DNA of 64,000 nucleotides from Adiantum capillus-veneris (GCA_014529385.2 CM043958.1:88202525-88266524); one strand, 5' to 3'. Counted from the first letter of the stretch, positions 12,511-23,157 are shown. Notes: generated from the sequence alone by a model not told the origin. Translations and numbers: made by a program.

Positions 12511-12868
12511 TTACCTCTCTCTTGAAACCATAGTCGTCCTTGACTATGAGGTAGCTGAAGAGATAAAGCCTTAGTCATATCTCTACGTTTCTTAGCGGGT
12601 AGAGGATCCCTTTTCACCCTACGACTTCATTCTAGAATGGATGACTAGTCCATTTGGTGCTTGGGAGACTTAGCTGACGCAAGCATGTCTGCTCTTTAGT
12701 CCATATCATACTCCCAAAGTAGTAGAGTGACAAATTCTACTTTGTGTTTGAGTGACATCGTCATCACAAACATGATTCTAAGTATACATACAATTTAAAT
12801 TTATGCACAAAAAAGGATTAGTCTTATAAGACAAAAACATTGTTCACTTAGAAAGCATTTACATTTGC

Positions 12869-14395
12869 TTACTCTAGTGTAGCATTGTAAGCATTGACAA
12901 GGTTTATACTATCCTTAAGTTGTGTTCCTTGCATCCATCTAGCATCTTCAAAAGGATAGGTTTTGAATTTAATAAGATACCGTCGGATAATCTTACCATG
13001 TCTTAGTACCTTGTCTTTGTGTCAGAGAATCGATTTGGGTTGCAACACCTCTTCTTGATCTTTGATCTCTGGCGAGTCCTCAATTATTGGTTCTTTTGGT
13101 GGCTCACTTTTATAAGGCTTGAGTAGGCTCACATGAAAAGCATTGTGAATGAGCCAATGGTTGGTAAACTTGAGTTGATAGGCCATCTCCTTGATTGGTT
13201 TTAAGATTTGGAAAGGACCATAGTATCTTTTTGCTAACTTAGCATAATACTTTTGGTGGCCTGTAGGATTTTCTCACGTGTTTGCCTCAATCGAGCCTTA
13301 GGAAACGTCAATAAGACCCAATCATTTTCTTTGAACGTTAAGGCCCTTTTGTGCTTGTCAGCAGTAGTTTTGTGCCTTTGTTGAGAGATGGATATATCCT
13401 CCTTAATATTTTGAAAAGATTCTTGTAGGTCACGGTTATATTCATCAGCACCAACGAAGATCTTCCCATGTAATTTAAGTAGCAAGGGACTTTCAGGTCT
13501 TCCCTCTATGGTCTCAGAAGGTGCCTTGCCCATAGTACTATGGACAATTGTATGCATACTCTATAAGGGGTAAATACTTCTCCCATTGTGAGCATTGATC
13601 TACTTCTGTAACATACGTCTTTAGTAGATCGAGAATTGTAATATTGGCTATGTCACTTTGGCCATCCGTTTGTGGGTGATAGGCCGAAGAGAAATTCAAT
13701 CTTGTACCTAGATTTTCAAAGAGAGCTTTCCAAAAATTACTGGTCATTCTAGGATCTCTATCTGACACGATGGATGTTGACAATCGGTGGTGTTTAAAAA
13801 TCTGAGATATGAAGAGAGTTGCCATTTGGTGTGCCTTAATAGTCTTTTTGATAGGAATAAAGTGCACTTGCTTGTTAAACCTATCGACTATTGTCCATAT
13901 TCTTTCCAAAGATAAAATCCATGGATATACTCTCCCATGGTGAATTAAGGATTGGCAATGGCTGGAGTAATCTAGGTTGCTTCCCTCTATCATACTTGGT
14001 CTAGGTTGCTTCCCTCTATCATACTTGGTCATTTGACATACCACATATTTTGAAACATATTCTTGTATGTCCACTTTCATTGTAGGCCAATAGAAGTATG
14101 TCTCTACTCCTTGAAGAGAGGTTGAATTTCTCTATGCCCTGCATAGGAGGAGCATGGGATTCATACATAACTTTCTCATGAAGGGAGTGAGTAACACATA
14201 GCATGTTGCCATGGAGAAGATAACCATCCTGCAAGGTGAATGGTTCTTCTTTCTTCCGCAAAGCAGGGCTGACATTACGTCTCTAAAGTCAAGGTCAGTA
14301 GCATACTCATCTATCATAGAAGGTAGATCATTGTGACTTGCTATAGACACTGCATTGACTCTTTGTTGTCGTGAAAGTGCATCAGCCACTTGATT
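12869..14395 (-). pseudogene. Chromovirus copy A integrase and chromodomain
   Basis: The integrase is read at 14080-13538 and 13557-13234: a zinc-finger relic (YVSKYVVCQMTKYDRG), [29 protein letters not shown] with the second catalytic Asp, and [11 protein letters not shown]. The last motif normally ends in Glu (as in copies B and C), so the catalytic Glu is Asp here. Downstream, to 12869, frames homologous to the chromodomain of copy B can be followed in pieces. An RNase H tail (MADALSRQQRVNA) precedes the integrase at 14389. A 29-bp tandem duplication (13972-14000 and 14001-14029) disrupts the frame and is absent from copies B and C. Not functional. Confidence 0.8.
13972..14029. repeat. 29-bp tandem duplication in the copy A integrase
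   Basis: CTAGGTTGCTTCCCTCTATC and the following nine bases occur twice in direct succession. The corresponding place in copies B and C is single, so the event is private to copy A. Confidence 0.85.
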
Positions 14396-15942
14396 GTGCC
14401 TACAAGCAATGTGAGCAGTATGAAAATAAAATTGCGAAAGAAAATTTTCTTACCTCATTTGTTTGTCGGAGAGCTTGGTTTGCGTCATGAAGTACCTAAG
14501 ATTTTGGTGATTCGTTCGTAGGATGAATGGAGTCCCCAAAAGGTAGTGCTTCCATGTATCAAGGGCACGTAGGACAGCCACTAGCTCCTTTTTGTAGATG
14601 CCCAAGACACACTCAGTGAATTGAGTCTTCGACTCTCATATGCTATGGCATGCCCTTCTTAAAGGCAAGACTACTCCAAGGCAATCTCCACAAGCATCAC
14701 ATTGAACCTTAAATGGTTTTGAGAGGTCCGCAAGTTTAAGCACATGTTGAGATGTAAGCTTTTCTTTAACCTTTAAAAGATATTTTGCTCCTTGGCGGAC
14801 CATACATACTTAGCATTCTTCTTTGTCAATTCATGTAATGGTCCACTATTTGGGAGAACTTAGCTATGAAGCATCTATAGTATGCACACATACCAATAAA
14901 TCTTCATAGCTCATGTAGATTCCTTGGGTTAGGCCATCTGTTTATTACCTCTAACTTTGTTGGATCCATATGGATACCATCTTGAGAGATAATGTGACCA
15001 AAGTATTAAATCTCTTGAAGGAAAAATTCGCTCTTCTTTGAGTTAATGAAAAGTTTATTCTCCCTCAAAGCTTGGAAAATTACCTGGAGGTGTTGCTTAT
15101 GCTCCTCAATGGATTTGGAGTGGATGATGATATCATCTAAGAACACTCCAGTAAACATACGGATGGGTCAAAAGTTTTTCTCCATTTGAAGGCGGTTTAA
15201 CGTGGCTGGAGCAATTGTCAAACCAAAAGGCATGACAAGATATTCATAAAGACCGAATGTTTTACGGAACACGGTCTTTAGGATATGTTCATTCACTATC
15301 CTTATTTGATGATAGCCACTTTTAAGGCCAATACTAAAGTAGCTTATCAAACACATCTTTAACCCACGGTACAAGAAATCTGTTTTTGATAGTGAGATGG
15401 TTTACCACTCGATAGTCCACACACATGCGGTATGTACCATTTTCTTTTGCACTAAAAGGACTAGAGAACAAAAAGGAGAGGAGCTAGGTCTCACCGTCCC
15501 TTTGTCTATCAGTTCATACACTTTCCTCATAATCTCCTCTTGTTGGGCTTGAGAAACTGCATAAGGAGGCTTGTTAGGCGGTGAGCTTCCTGGTCGAAGC
15601 CCAGTTCAATGGTCATCATCCCCTCGTTTTGGAGGTAAGTCCATAGGGATATCATCGATAAAAACATCTTGGAATCTATTTAGAAAAGTAGACAAATCTA
15701 ACTCTTCTTGATTCCTACCATTTTCATTTTATAAAACATTAGCGTCATTAGTGGATTCTTTGACAAAAATCATGTCACAAAAATAAATCTTTTCATTGAC
15801 TTATCAAAAGCAGGTGAATTTACAAGTGGTATGGTAAAATCGGATTCACTAGCATCTATATACATGCTCTTTTCCCTATAGGAGAAGTAGATTCTCCTTT
15901 CAAGGAACTTCATGTTGGCAGCCATGGGGTTGAACCATGGTG
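14396..15942 (-). pseudogene. Chromovirus copy A RT-RNase H and start of the split protease region
   Basis: Minus-strand gypsy reverse transcriptase. SGYHQIRI and [11 protein letters not shown] lie at 15374-15168 and the LDD catalytic pair is encoded around 15132-15137. The connection and RNase H follow to about 14400 in broken frames. At its upstream edge (15943) the reading is interrupted by the copia insertion and resumes at 21494. Several stops and frameshifts are present. Confidence 0.75.
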
Positions 15943-15947
15943 CCCCT
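15943..15947. repeat. Target-site duplication CCCCT, left copy
   Basis: CCCCT immediately precedes the LTR's TGAAG. The same five bases follow the right LTR at 21489-21493. Five base pairs is the usual copia target duplication. Confidence 0.95.
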
Positions 15948-15975
15948 TGAAGTCGCGGAGCGGAGCGTGGGTCGA

Positions 15976-16017
<42 letters not shown>

Positions 16018-16182
16018 GAGCTTACACAGTACAGTACGCAGAGAACTGTTAGAAGGGTTATCTCCCAATTCCTTAGTATTCACAAAGAATATGTTAGTAT
16101 ATACAAAGAGTTAGAAGTAAGTGAGTTAGGCGGGCGGCCGGCCATATCCGCATAAGAGGCCACTTGGGCTTTAATCCCAACA
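15948..16182 (-). repeat. Copia 3' LTR
   Basis: 235 bp. On the minus strand it runs TGTTGGGATTAAAG to GACTTCA. It contains a (TC)n(AC)n microsatellite at about 15976-16015 that is longer than in the 5' LTR. Otherwise it is almost identical to 21264-21488. Confidence 0.95.
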
Positions 16183-16193
16183 ACCTCCCACTT
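16183..16193 (-). promoter_or_regulatory. Copia polypurine tract
   Basis: Minus strand AAGTGGGAGGT directly abuts the 3' LTR start TGTTGGG. This is the classic plus-strand primer position. Confidence 0.85.
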
Positions 16194-16266
16194 AAAGTCC
16201 AATGTGGCACTTTAAGTAACTGTAAATCTATGAACATAAATGTACAAAGATTTACATGGCTGCCAT

Positions 16267-17451
16267 CTATCCAATGCCCAATAACTCACGACAATGCACA
16301 AAGCCCTCTCCTGGAAGTTTCTTTGTGAGTAGATCAGCAGGATTGTCCTTGGTGTGGATCTTCAGCAGTTGTATCTGCTTGTCTTCAAGTACTTCCCTAA
16401 TGAAGTGATATTTCACATCAATATGCTTAGTCTTCGAATGGAACACTGGATTCTTTGCCAATTGTATAGCACTTTGACTATCACAATATAACTCTGGCAT
16501 ATCTACATTGATTCCCAAGTCTGCAACCAATCTACCAAGCCAAATAGCTTCTTTGCATGCCTCATTTGTTGCAACATATTCAGCTTCAGTAGTAGACTGC
16601 GTAACACAATCTTGTACTCGAGATCGCCATGATATGGCACCTCCAGCCAATGTAAAGACATAGCCTGATGTAGATCTCCTCTTATCCAAGTCTCCTGCAT
16701 AATCTGAGTCAGTGTATCCTCTGACACTCAAATCCTGACTACCATAGCATATGCGCATACTCTTTGTATGTTTTAAGTATCTCATGATACCTTTCACTGC
16801 CTCCCAATGTTTCTTGCCGGGATTTGACATATATCTGCTAACCACTCCCACTGCAAATGCAATATCCGGACGTGTAGCAATCATTGCATACATCAAACTA
16901 CCCACTGCAGATGCATATGGAATCTTATCCATTTCAGCCTTTTCTTCCTCAGACACAGGACAATCTTGTTTGCTAAGTTTCACATATGGTGGCAATGGAA
17001 CACTCAATGCCTTTCCCTTCTCCATATTGAAACGTTGCAAAACCTTGTCAATATACTCTGTTTGAGATAACCAAATCAACTTCTTTGATCTGTCTCTCTC
17101 AATGCGCATACCAAGTATATGACTTGCCTCACCCATGTCTTTCATGTCAAACGATTTTGCCATCTTTGACTTCAAAGCTGAAATTTCTCCCAAGTGTTTG
17201 CCAGCAATCAACATGTCATCCACATACAAAATAAGGATCAACCAACTGCCATCCTTAGCCTTCTTTGTATATAGACAGTGATCGAACTCACTACGTTTGT
17301 AGCCTTGAGAAAGCATAAACTGGTGGAACTTATGGTACCATGCCCTCGGTGATTGTTTTAAGCCATAAAGACTCTTTAACAACTGGCATACCAAATGTTC
17401 CATGCCTTTCTCAACAAACCCTTCTGGATGCTGCATTGTAAATTTCCACAT
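16267..17451 (-). CDS. Copia reverse transcriptase (C-terminal part) and RNase H
   Basis: A 394-codon frame that carries on the pol polyprotein after a one-base frameshift. It shows the RT motif SLYGLKQSPRAWY (residues 28-39), the catalytic YVDD at 76-79, and the connection HWEAVKGIMRYLKHT. RNase H has Asp248 in YTDSDYAGD, Glu289 in TEAEY, Asp324 in YCDSQ and Asp373 in NPADLLTK. It copies element RNA into DNA and removes the RNA strand inside virus-like particles. The apparent start Met is an artefact of the frame change: the true reading enters from the upstream frame at about 17436, near residue 6. The stop lies about 85 bases before the 3' LTR, so the C terminus is complete. Confidence 0.92.
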   Translation of the reverse strand: MWKFTMQHPEGFVEKGMEHLVCQLLKSLYGLKQSPRAWYHKFHQFMLSQGYKRSEFDHCLYTKKAKDGSWLILILYVDDMLIAGKHLGEISALKSKMAKSFDMKDMGEASHILGMRIERDRSKKLIWLSQTEYIDKVLQRFNMEKGKALSVPLPPYVKLSKQDCPVSEEEKAEMDKIPYASAVGSLMYAMIATRPDIAFAVGVVSRYMSNPGKKHWEAVKGIMRYLKHTKSMRICYGSQDLSVRGYTDSDYAGDLDKRRSTSGYVFTLAGGAISWRSRVQDCVTQSTTEAEYVATNEACKEAIWLGRLVADLGINVDMPELYCDSQSAIQLAKNPVFHSKTKHIDVKYHFIREVLEDKQIQLLKIHTKDNPADLLTKKLPGEGFVHCRELLGIG

Positions 17452-20242
17452 CTAAATCACCATGCAAGAACGCTGTCTTGACATCCATTTGGTGCAACAC
17501 CAAATCCAATATAGCAACCAATGCAAGAAAGCATCTCAATGTAGTCATCTTGACCACTGGAGAGAAGACTTCATCAAAGTCAATGCCTTGTTCTTGCTTA
17601 AAGCCCTTGGCAACAAGCCTTGCTTTGTACTTTGGCTGACTATCATGAGCGGTGATCTTATACCTGTAAACCCATTTACAAGGTAGAGCCTTTTTGCCCT
17701 GTGGTAATTTAACCAACTTCCATGTCTGGTTTTTATGCAGAGCTGTCATCTCTGACTGCATGGCCAACTGCCATTTTTTCGAGTCAACCACTTGTAATGC
17801 TTCCTTGTAACAAGATGGTTCTCCGCAATCTGTGAGCATGACATAATTTCGAGATGGCACATAACGATCAGGTGGTTTGGAGACACGCTCAGAACGTCTC
17901 ACCACAACTGATTCTGCCTCTCTAGCCATTATAGGCTGTTCCTGAGCCTGACCATGCTGTCTTGATGTGCTAGCACTAGGTCCATCTTCCCTGAAGACAA
18001 CTCTTCTGATCTCCTCTGTCTTCTCTGGCTTAGCGTGAAACTTGGCTTCATTGAAATGCACATCATTGCTACGAATAAGATTTCTGGACTCAGGATCCCA
18101 AAGCCGGTAACCCATCTCGCCCGATTCTCCGTAGCCAAGAAATATACACTTCTTGCTCTTTGGTTCTAACTTATTTCTGAACTCCTTAGGAATATGGCTA
18201 TAAGCTTCACAACCAAAGACTCTGAGATGCTTATACGAAGGTGCCTTGCCTGTCCATAGCATCTCGGCCACTGCACTCTTATCCAGAACCCTACTAGGAG
18301 ACCTGTTGATCAAATGGACTGCTGTAGCCACTGCTTCCGCCCAAAATCCATCAGGCAACTCAGCATTTGACAACATGCTTCTGACCTTCTCTTGTATGGT
18401 CCTATTCATACGTTCTGCAACCCCATTCTGTGAAGGATTATATGGTGCAGTAAGTTCCCGCTTAATCCCTTTTGCTTCACAAAAGTCTTGAAAAGCTTTG
18501 GAAACGTACTCTCCACCATTGTCAGTTCTCAAGCACTTCATCTTCTGACCACTCTGATTCTCCACCAGCTGCAAGAATGTCTTAAAGACCTTGAGCACCT
18601 CATCCTTGTGCTTCAAGAAGTAAGCCCATAATTTGCGAGAATAGTCATCTATGAATGTACAAAAGTACGTTGCTCCCCCTAGTGACAAACTAGGCATTGG
18701 TCCGCATAGATCACTGTGTACAAGAGCTAACCGTTCGTCCCTACGATTCCTCTTTGATCTGTGCGGTTCCTGTGTTTGCTTACCATAAACACAATGCTCA
18801 CAAAACTCGAAATCTTGAAATGAAAAGCCAGGCAAATAACCATAATGAGAAAGTATTTCCATTCCTCTTTTTGACATATGTCCCAACCTACGATGCCACA
18901 GTGACACACTTGGCTGCTCAATCACATTAATTACATGGTTTTTAACCTCTGAAACATGTAAAGTGTACAGAGTTCCTGACTTGCTGCCATGTGATACAGT
19001 CATCGAACCTTTGGAGATCTTCCAAGAGCTGTTCCCAAAAACTGTCACATAACCCGCATCATCCAACTTCCCTGTACTAATCAAGCTCTTTCGGATTGCT
19101 GGAACATGTTTGAAATTCTTGAGCCATAAATAAGAGCCATTCTGAAACTTCAACTGCACATCTCCCACTCCAAGTATGTCACAAACCTGCTCATTGCCAA
19201 GTCTGACATAATCTTTAGTAGCCACATATGATGTAAACCACTCTTTGTGCGGAGAAACATGTAAAGATGCCCCTGAGTCGATAATCCAATCACTCATAGC
19301 ATGTCCATCCTCTGCAGTCAAGAAAACAGAATCAAGATTGCTTGTAAGGAAGATGTCATCAACTGCTATACCAGAATCACTGTCTGAACCAGATCCTGTG
19401 ACATTCACCTCTTCAATCTTCACTGAACTCTTCTTTTCATCTTGCTCAGAACTCTTTGTTTTGCCTTTTTCTTGTTTCCACTTCGTACAGTCTCGCTTCA
19501 TGTGACCCTTCTTGCCACAATGGTAGCATTCTATGTCATCCTTTGACTTCGAATCACGAGACTTACTTCGGTTTTGTGCCTTCTTACCCTTCTTCTCTTT
19601 AAACTGTTGTCTCCCTCGAACGACCAAAGCACTATTGCCTTTGCCTTTGTCAATGTTCTTCCTGTTCACTTCGTCTGTGAGCAAGCTGCCTTCTACATTG
19701 GCACTTGTAAGACCTTCTGGCGCGACAGAATTACTTAACGCTGTACGAAAAGTATCCCAACTGTCTGGCAAAGTGATTAAGAGAAACATAGCCTTCACTG
19801 AATCTGGAAAGACTATCTCCTGTGCTGTTAATTGGCTGAAAATTGTGTGAAATTCATTCAGATGATTTGACATGGCTGTCCCTTCCTTCATCTTCAAATC
19901 CACCAATTTCTTGAGCCAGTAAATCTGAGAAGCAGCACTTTGTTTCTCGTACATACCACATAGCTTTTGCCATACGCCATACGCTGTAGTCTCTTCTGCT
20001 ACGTTGAAGTAAACATTTTCTGCCAGTGTCAGCATGATTTTGGAACAAGCTAACTCGTCAAGCTCTTCCCACTCATCTTCAGCCATAAATTCGGGTCTCT
20101 CCCCTTTGAGCTTCAGTGGCTTCACTTGTTTTTTCTGCACCAAAACCTGCCAAATCTGCTTCTTCCATAATGGAAAGTTTGTGCCATCCAACTTCTTTAT
20201 GTTGTAAAGAGTCTCACTTTGAGAAGATGCCATATCTGCCAA
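17411..20242 (-). CDS. Copia Gag-protease-integrase-RT (N-terminal part)
   Basis: 943 codons. Gag with a UBN2-like core (about 10-200), a basic linker, and a CCHC knuckle C239-C242-H247-C252. Aspartic protease IIDSGAS with Asp322. Integrase has the HHCC site H450, H455, C481, C484 and the catalytic triad Asp511, Asp574, Glu610 (D-D-35-E spacing). Then LGYGESGEMGYRLWD, and the RT N-terminus from about 824 with KARLVAKGFKQEQGIDF and MDVKTAFLHGDL. The frame ends in 9 off-frame residues because one extra T (plus strand) lies at 17436 or 17437; the 394-codon frame at 16267-17451 carries the rest. Start chosen at 20242 because the N-terminus MADMASSQSETLYNIKKLDG matches the usual copia Gag opening. 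Gag and Pol share one frame, normal for plant copia. Confidence 0.93.
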   Translation of the reverse strand: MADMASSQSETLYNIKKLDGTNFPLWKKQIWQVLVQKKQVKPLKLKGERPEFMAEDEWEELDELACSKIMLTLAENVYFNVAEETTAYGVWQKLCGMYEKQSAASQIYWLKKLVDLKMKEGTAMSNHLNEFHTIFSQLTAQEIVFPDSVKAMFLLITLPDSWDTFRTALSNSVAPEGLTSANVEGSLLTDEVNRKNIDKGKGNSALVVRGRQQFKEKKGKKAQNRSKSRDSKSKDDIECYHCGKKGHMKRDCTKWKQEKGKTKSSEQDEKKSSVKIEEVNVTGSGSDSDSGIAVDDIFLTSNLDSVFLTAEDGHAMSDWIIDSGASLHVSPHKEWFTSYVATKDYVRLGNEQVCDILGVGDVQLKFQNGSYLWLKNFKHVPAIRKSLISTGKLDDAGYVTVFGNSSWKISKGSMTVSHGSKSGTLYTLHVSEVKNHVINVIEQPSVSLWHRRLGHMSKRGMEILSHYGYLPGFSFQDFEFCEHCVYGKQTQEPHRSKRNRRDERLALVHSDLCGPMPSLSLGGATYFCTFIDDYSRKLWAYFLKHKDEVLKVFKTFLQLVENQSGQKMKCLRTDNGGEYVSKAFQDFCEAKGIKRELTAPYNPSQNGVAERMNRTIQEKVRSMLSNAELPDGFWAEAVATAVHLINRSPSRVLDKSAVAEMLWTGKAPSYKHLRVFGCEAYSHIPKEFRNKLEPKSKKCIFLGYGESGEMGYRLWDPESRNLIRSNDVHFNEAKFHAKPEKTEEIRRVVFREDGPSASTSRQHGQAQEQPIMAREAESVVVRRSERVSKPPDRYVPSRNYVMLTDCGEPSCYKEALQVVDSKKWQLAMQSEMTALHKNQTWKLVKLPQGKKALPCKWVYRYKITAHDSQPKYKARLVAKGFKQEQGIDFDEVFSPVVKMTTLRCFLALVAILDLVLHQMDVKTAFLHGDLDVEIYNAASRRVC

Positions 20243-21249
20243 ACTGTTTACTCCTGAGAAAAATCCGGCAGAGTTTCCCCTGTAAACTGGCCTCTGTACA
20301 CAGTAAACAAGCTGTAATCAACAAGCTGAACACCTCTCCTCAGGAACTGTCAGTATTTTTGAAAATTTTTGACAGAGTCTCCCCTGTAAACTGAGCTCTG
20401 GGAACCAAAAGATAGCTCAAAAAACAATCATAAATAGCTGACCAGTGACAAATCCTGTAAGCATACACTATCTCCTCTCTGGGCGATGACAGAACCTGTA
20501 TCTGTCTCAAGACTGAACCCTGATCAATGCCTCAACGGCCTGACGCATAAGATGCAATCCAGTGTCTACACAAAGTCATACATCCTAAGGGATAAAAGTC
20601 GCCGAAGAGGATGCGTGTAGAGGGGAACTCCAGCAACCTAATCCACCTCACACTGGGTAACCCAGCCCCCAGTGCTTGGCTTCAAAAAACCTCACACACG
20701 ACCCTCTCAGATGGCTCAGCAAACTGCCCAGAACTAGCATACATCCTATAATTGTCCTATGACCGCTGCGGCGGTCTGTCTGCTAGCGTGACTCACAACT
20801 AGCAGACCCACAATCACAGTACATCAATCTGCAATACATGCCAATGGTGTCAAGCCGTCGTATGGCCACACCTCCCCTGGAACCTGGCAAGCACAAGAAG
20901 TAGCAATGCAGACTGCAATATATATATCTGATGATATATATGTGTACCTGGTCTATAGATGATGCTCTGAAGACGAATAAGTGATGTATGTCGATGTCGA
21001 TATTGATGTCGACCACCTCCTGCTTGTCAATCTACACAAGACGGATTTCTTTGCGGCTGAAATCTATCTTCTGCTGTAGTGCTCAGAACGAAATTCTGAG
21101 GGCATAAACGGCTTCAAAAGGGGGGTAAAACCCAGGTCGCCTGATGGAAACGCTCCCAGAACGCCGAGTGTGAATTTTCGAACTCCGGATCCAGAATCTG
21201 CCGGAAAAGTGCGCGCGCGCGCGATTGCGCAAATCCGCACTAAACCAAG
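20243..21249 (-). other. Copia untranslated leader, about 1 kb
   Basis: No open frame of note. A 30-base phrase (CAGAGTYTCCCCTGTAAACT core) occurs twice, at about 20268-20296 and 20371-20400, and an alternating GC run lies near 21211-21221. A leader this long suggests packaging or translation signals, but none can be named from sequence alone. Confidence 0.7.
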
Positions 21250-21261
21250 GCTCTGATACCA
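21250..21261 (-). promoter_or_regulatory. Copia primer-binding site for initiator tRNA-Met
   Basis: Minus strand TGGTATCAGAGC, two bases inside the 5' LTR. It matches the standard plant site complementary to the 3' end of initiator tRNA-Met. Confidence 0.95.
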
Positions 21262-21263
21262 AT

Positions 21264-21488
21264 TGAAGTCGCGGAGCGGAGCATGGGTCGACTCTCCCAC
21301 ACACACACACACACACACACAGTGAGCTTACACAGTACAGTACGCAGAGAACTGTTAGAAGGGTTATCTCCCAATTCCTTAGTATTCACAAAGAATATGT
21401 TAGTATATACAAAGAGTTAGAGGTAAGTGAGTTAGGCGGGCGGCCGGCCATATCCGCATAAGAGGCCACTTGGGCTTTAATCCCAACA
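21264..21488 (-). repeat. Copia 5' LTR
   Basis: 225 bp, same termini as the 3' LTR. The (AC)n stretch is shorter. Two single-base differences are visible against the 3' LTR (near 21281 and 21422). It should carry the promoter, but I do not see an unambiguous TATA box. Confidence 0.93.
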
Positions 21489-21493
21489 CCCCT
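21489..21493. repeat. Target-site duplication CCCCT, right copy
   Basis: CCCCT directly follows CAACA, the end of the right LTR. Joining the two flanks at one CCCCT gives the gypsy wording ATGGTGCCCCTAGGATAAC seen uninterrupted in copy C. Confidence 0.95.
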
Positions 21494-23157
21494 AGGATAA
21501 CATCCTCATGTTTGAGAGGAGGGATAAAAAAGTCTTCTTTGTCGACGTAGATTTGGACATGAAGCCTCAACTTTCCATTCAAGGGATAACGGAGGCTTGC
21601 TACCCCTTGAAATCTCAATCAGTAGTTATAGTATCTCCTATCTCAAAAGCTTGAATGGCCAAATTAGTTGATATGAAGTTGTGAGTACGACCAAGTTCAA
21701 ACAAGATGAAGGCATCACGCTCCCTTACCTTTCCCCAAGCATAGGAGAGAATTCATCCTGTGCAATGAGCATCCTCTTTTGGAGATTTGATCGTTGAAGC
21801 TTTAGGAGTCTCATTGCGGGTATTTCTTTTGGGGCAGGAATGGTAGCCATGTCCTTGCTCCCCACACTTGAAGCATATATAGTCCTTACAAAAAGTTTCT
21901 AGCTCTTCACGAGAGAGTTTATTTTTACCTTTGTAAACTCACTTCTCCTTGGACAAATTGTTGTTGTTGTTGGAATTGCCTTGGAAAGAATTTTGGGCAT
22001 TGTTTTTTCCCTTTGCATCACTTTTGTCTTTGCTTTCCATGGGCTTGGCCTTCCTTCAAGTCCCTTGTTGGAAATTGATGCGCAAAGCAACCATAGTGTG
22101 GTGGGTTACTTTGGTGATAGGACCAGGTCGTTGAGAGTTTACATGCTCGGCTATTTCTTCAGGTAATCCCACATAAAATTGTTTCTTTTTCTCGACAAAG
22201 TCTATCTTTGGAAAGATAGTAGCCTTGAGATGTAAATACCAAAACTTTTCCACATATTTTTGGATAGACTCGTTGGAGTGAAGCTTCAAACTCCACCATT
22301 TGGTGAGCACTTTGTCCTTTGCATCGCTTGCAAGGAATTGCTTCATGATGGAAACTTGTAGAATTTTCCATGTCTTTGGGGCTTCACCGTTGCCACAAAG
22401 GCTAGCCCACCATTGATGAGAAGATTTCTGGAAGTGCATAACTACATGGCATAGCTTGGAGGACTCCGTCAAGCTCTCATCTCCAAAGGCCACATCAAAT
22501 TTTTGGATGAAGGACAATACTTTGTTGATAGCACCAAAGATGCCATCATAGGTGAAAAAAGAGATACTCTTTCCTCCCTCTCTAAATTTCTTGAGCTTTT
22601 AGGATCTTCGCCATACAAGATAAGTTTTGCAATGTCCTCTCCTCTTATATTCTCTAGGAGAATAGTTGTTGCTTGGGTCGGAAGAGGAGGAAGGTGAAGA
22701 AGAAGGAGGAGAGGGTGACCTCTTTCTTGCTTTTTTTTCTCCTTTGTTTCCTCTCTTTTATTTTGGAGTAACTAGGAGAAGGACTATGGGTTAACTATTT
22801 CCTCTTGGGAGGAGTTGGGGACCGTCTAGACCATCGTCTTCGTGGAGCCACATCTTCTGAGGAACTTCAGGATTCTCTTCTTTCTTGTTCTTTGGAATCT
22901 CCTCTCTTACAGGAGAGTCTTCTTTTGGGAGTCTCATCAAGAGACCTCCTAAGCTCTCTCTCCTCTTGGAGAGGAAGGAAAATCCCATAAGCACAAAGTT
23001 GTTGAGTTACTTCGGCTTGCAAATCAAGGTTGCCCATAGCTTGTTGCAACCTAGTAACAAGATAATTAACAAACATGGGGGCATTATCATTAGCACCTTC
23101 ATGTGCAAAATCAAAGTTATCAATGCTCATTCTACTCCCTTGGCTATTGTCATCCAT
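21494..23157 (-). pseudogene. Chromovirus copy A gag and protease region
   Basis: The Gag start codon is placed at 23157 because all three copies begin at the same site with Met-(Asp/Ala)-Asp-Asn. The N-terminus (NFDFAHEGANDNAPMFVNYL, LVTRLQQAMGN) is followed by the Retrotrans_gag core at 22517-22056 (FQKSSHQWWASL; FVGLPEEIAEHVN-like end). Then comes a CCHC knuckle region near 21870 and a protease relic. The active site reads FELGRTHNF where copy C has FDLGSTHNFIS, so the catalytic Asp is Glu. The frame then runs into the copia insertion at 21493. Confidence 0.8.

Larger units (their letters stand above)
15948..21488 (-). mobile_element. Nearly intact Ty1/copia retrotransposon, 5541 bp
   Basis: Complete structure on the minus strand: 5' LTR (21264-21488), initiator tRNA-Met primer-binding site (21250-21261), leader of about 1 kb, gag-pol (20242-16267 over two overlapping frames), polypurine tract (16183-16193), 3' LTR (15948-16182). 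It is flanked by the 5-bp duplication CCCCT (15943-15947 and 21489-21493). The LTRs differ by about two substitutions plus the length of a CA microsatellite. It sits inside the protease region of gypsy copy A. The uninterrupted site is visible in copy B near 31660 and copy C near 48645. All enzymatic motifs are present; the one clear lesion is a single extra base at about 17436. Confidence 0.95.

Noticed and set aside
17462-20394. Plus-strand frames across the copia body
   Set aside because: Shadows of the minus-strand gag-pol, which has a full set of domains.
21250-21261. Possible tRNA gene because of tRNA-like wording
   Set aside because: Only the 12-base complement of the tRNA-Met 3' end is present, no cloverleaf. 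It is a primer-binding site.
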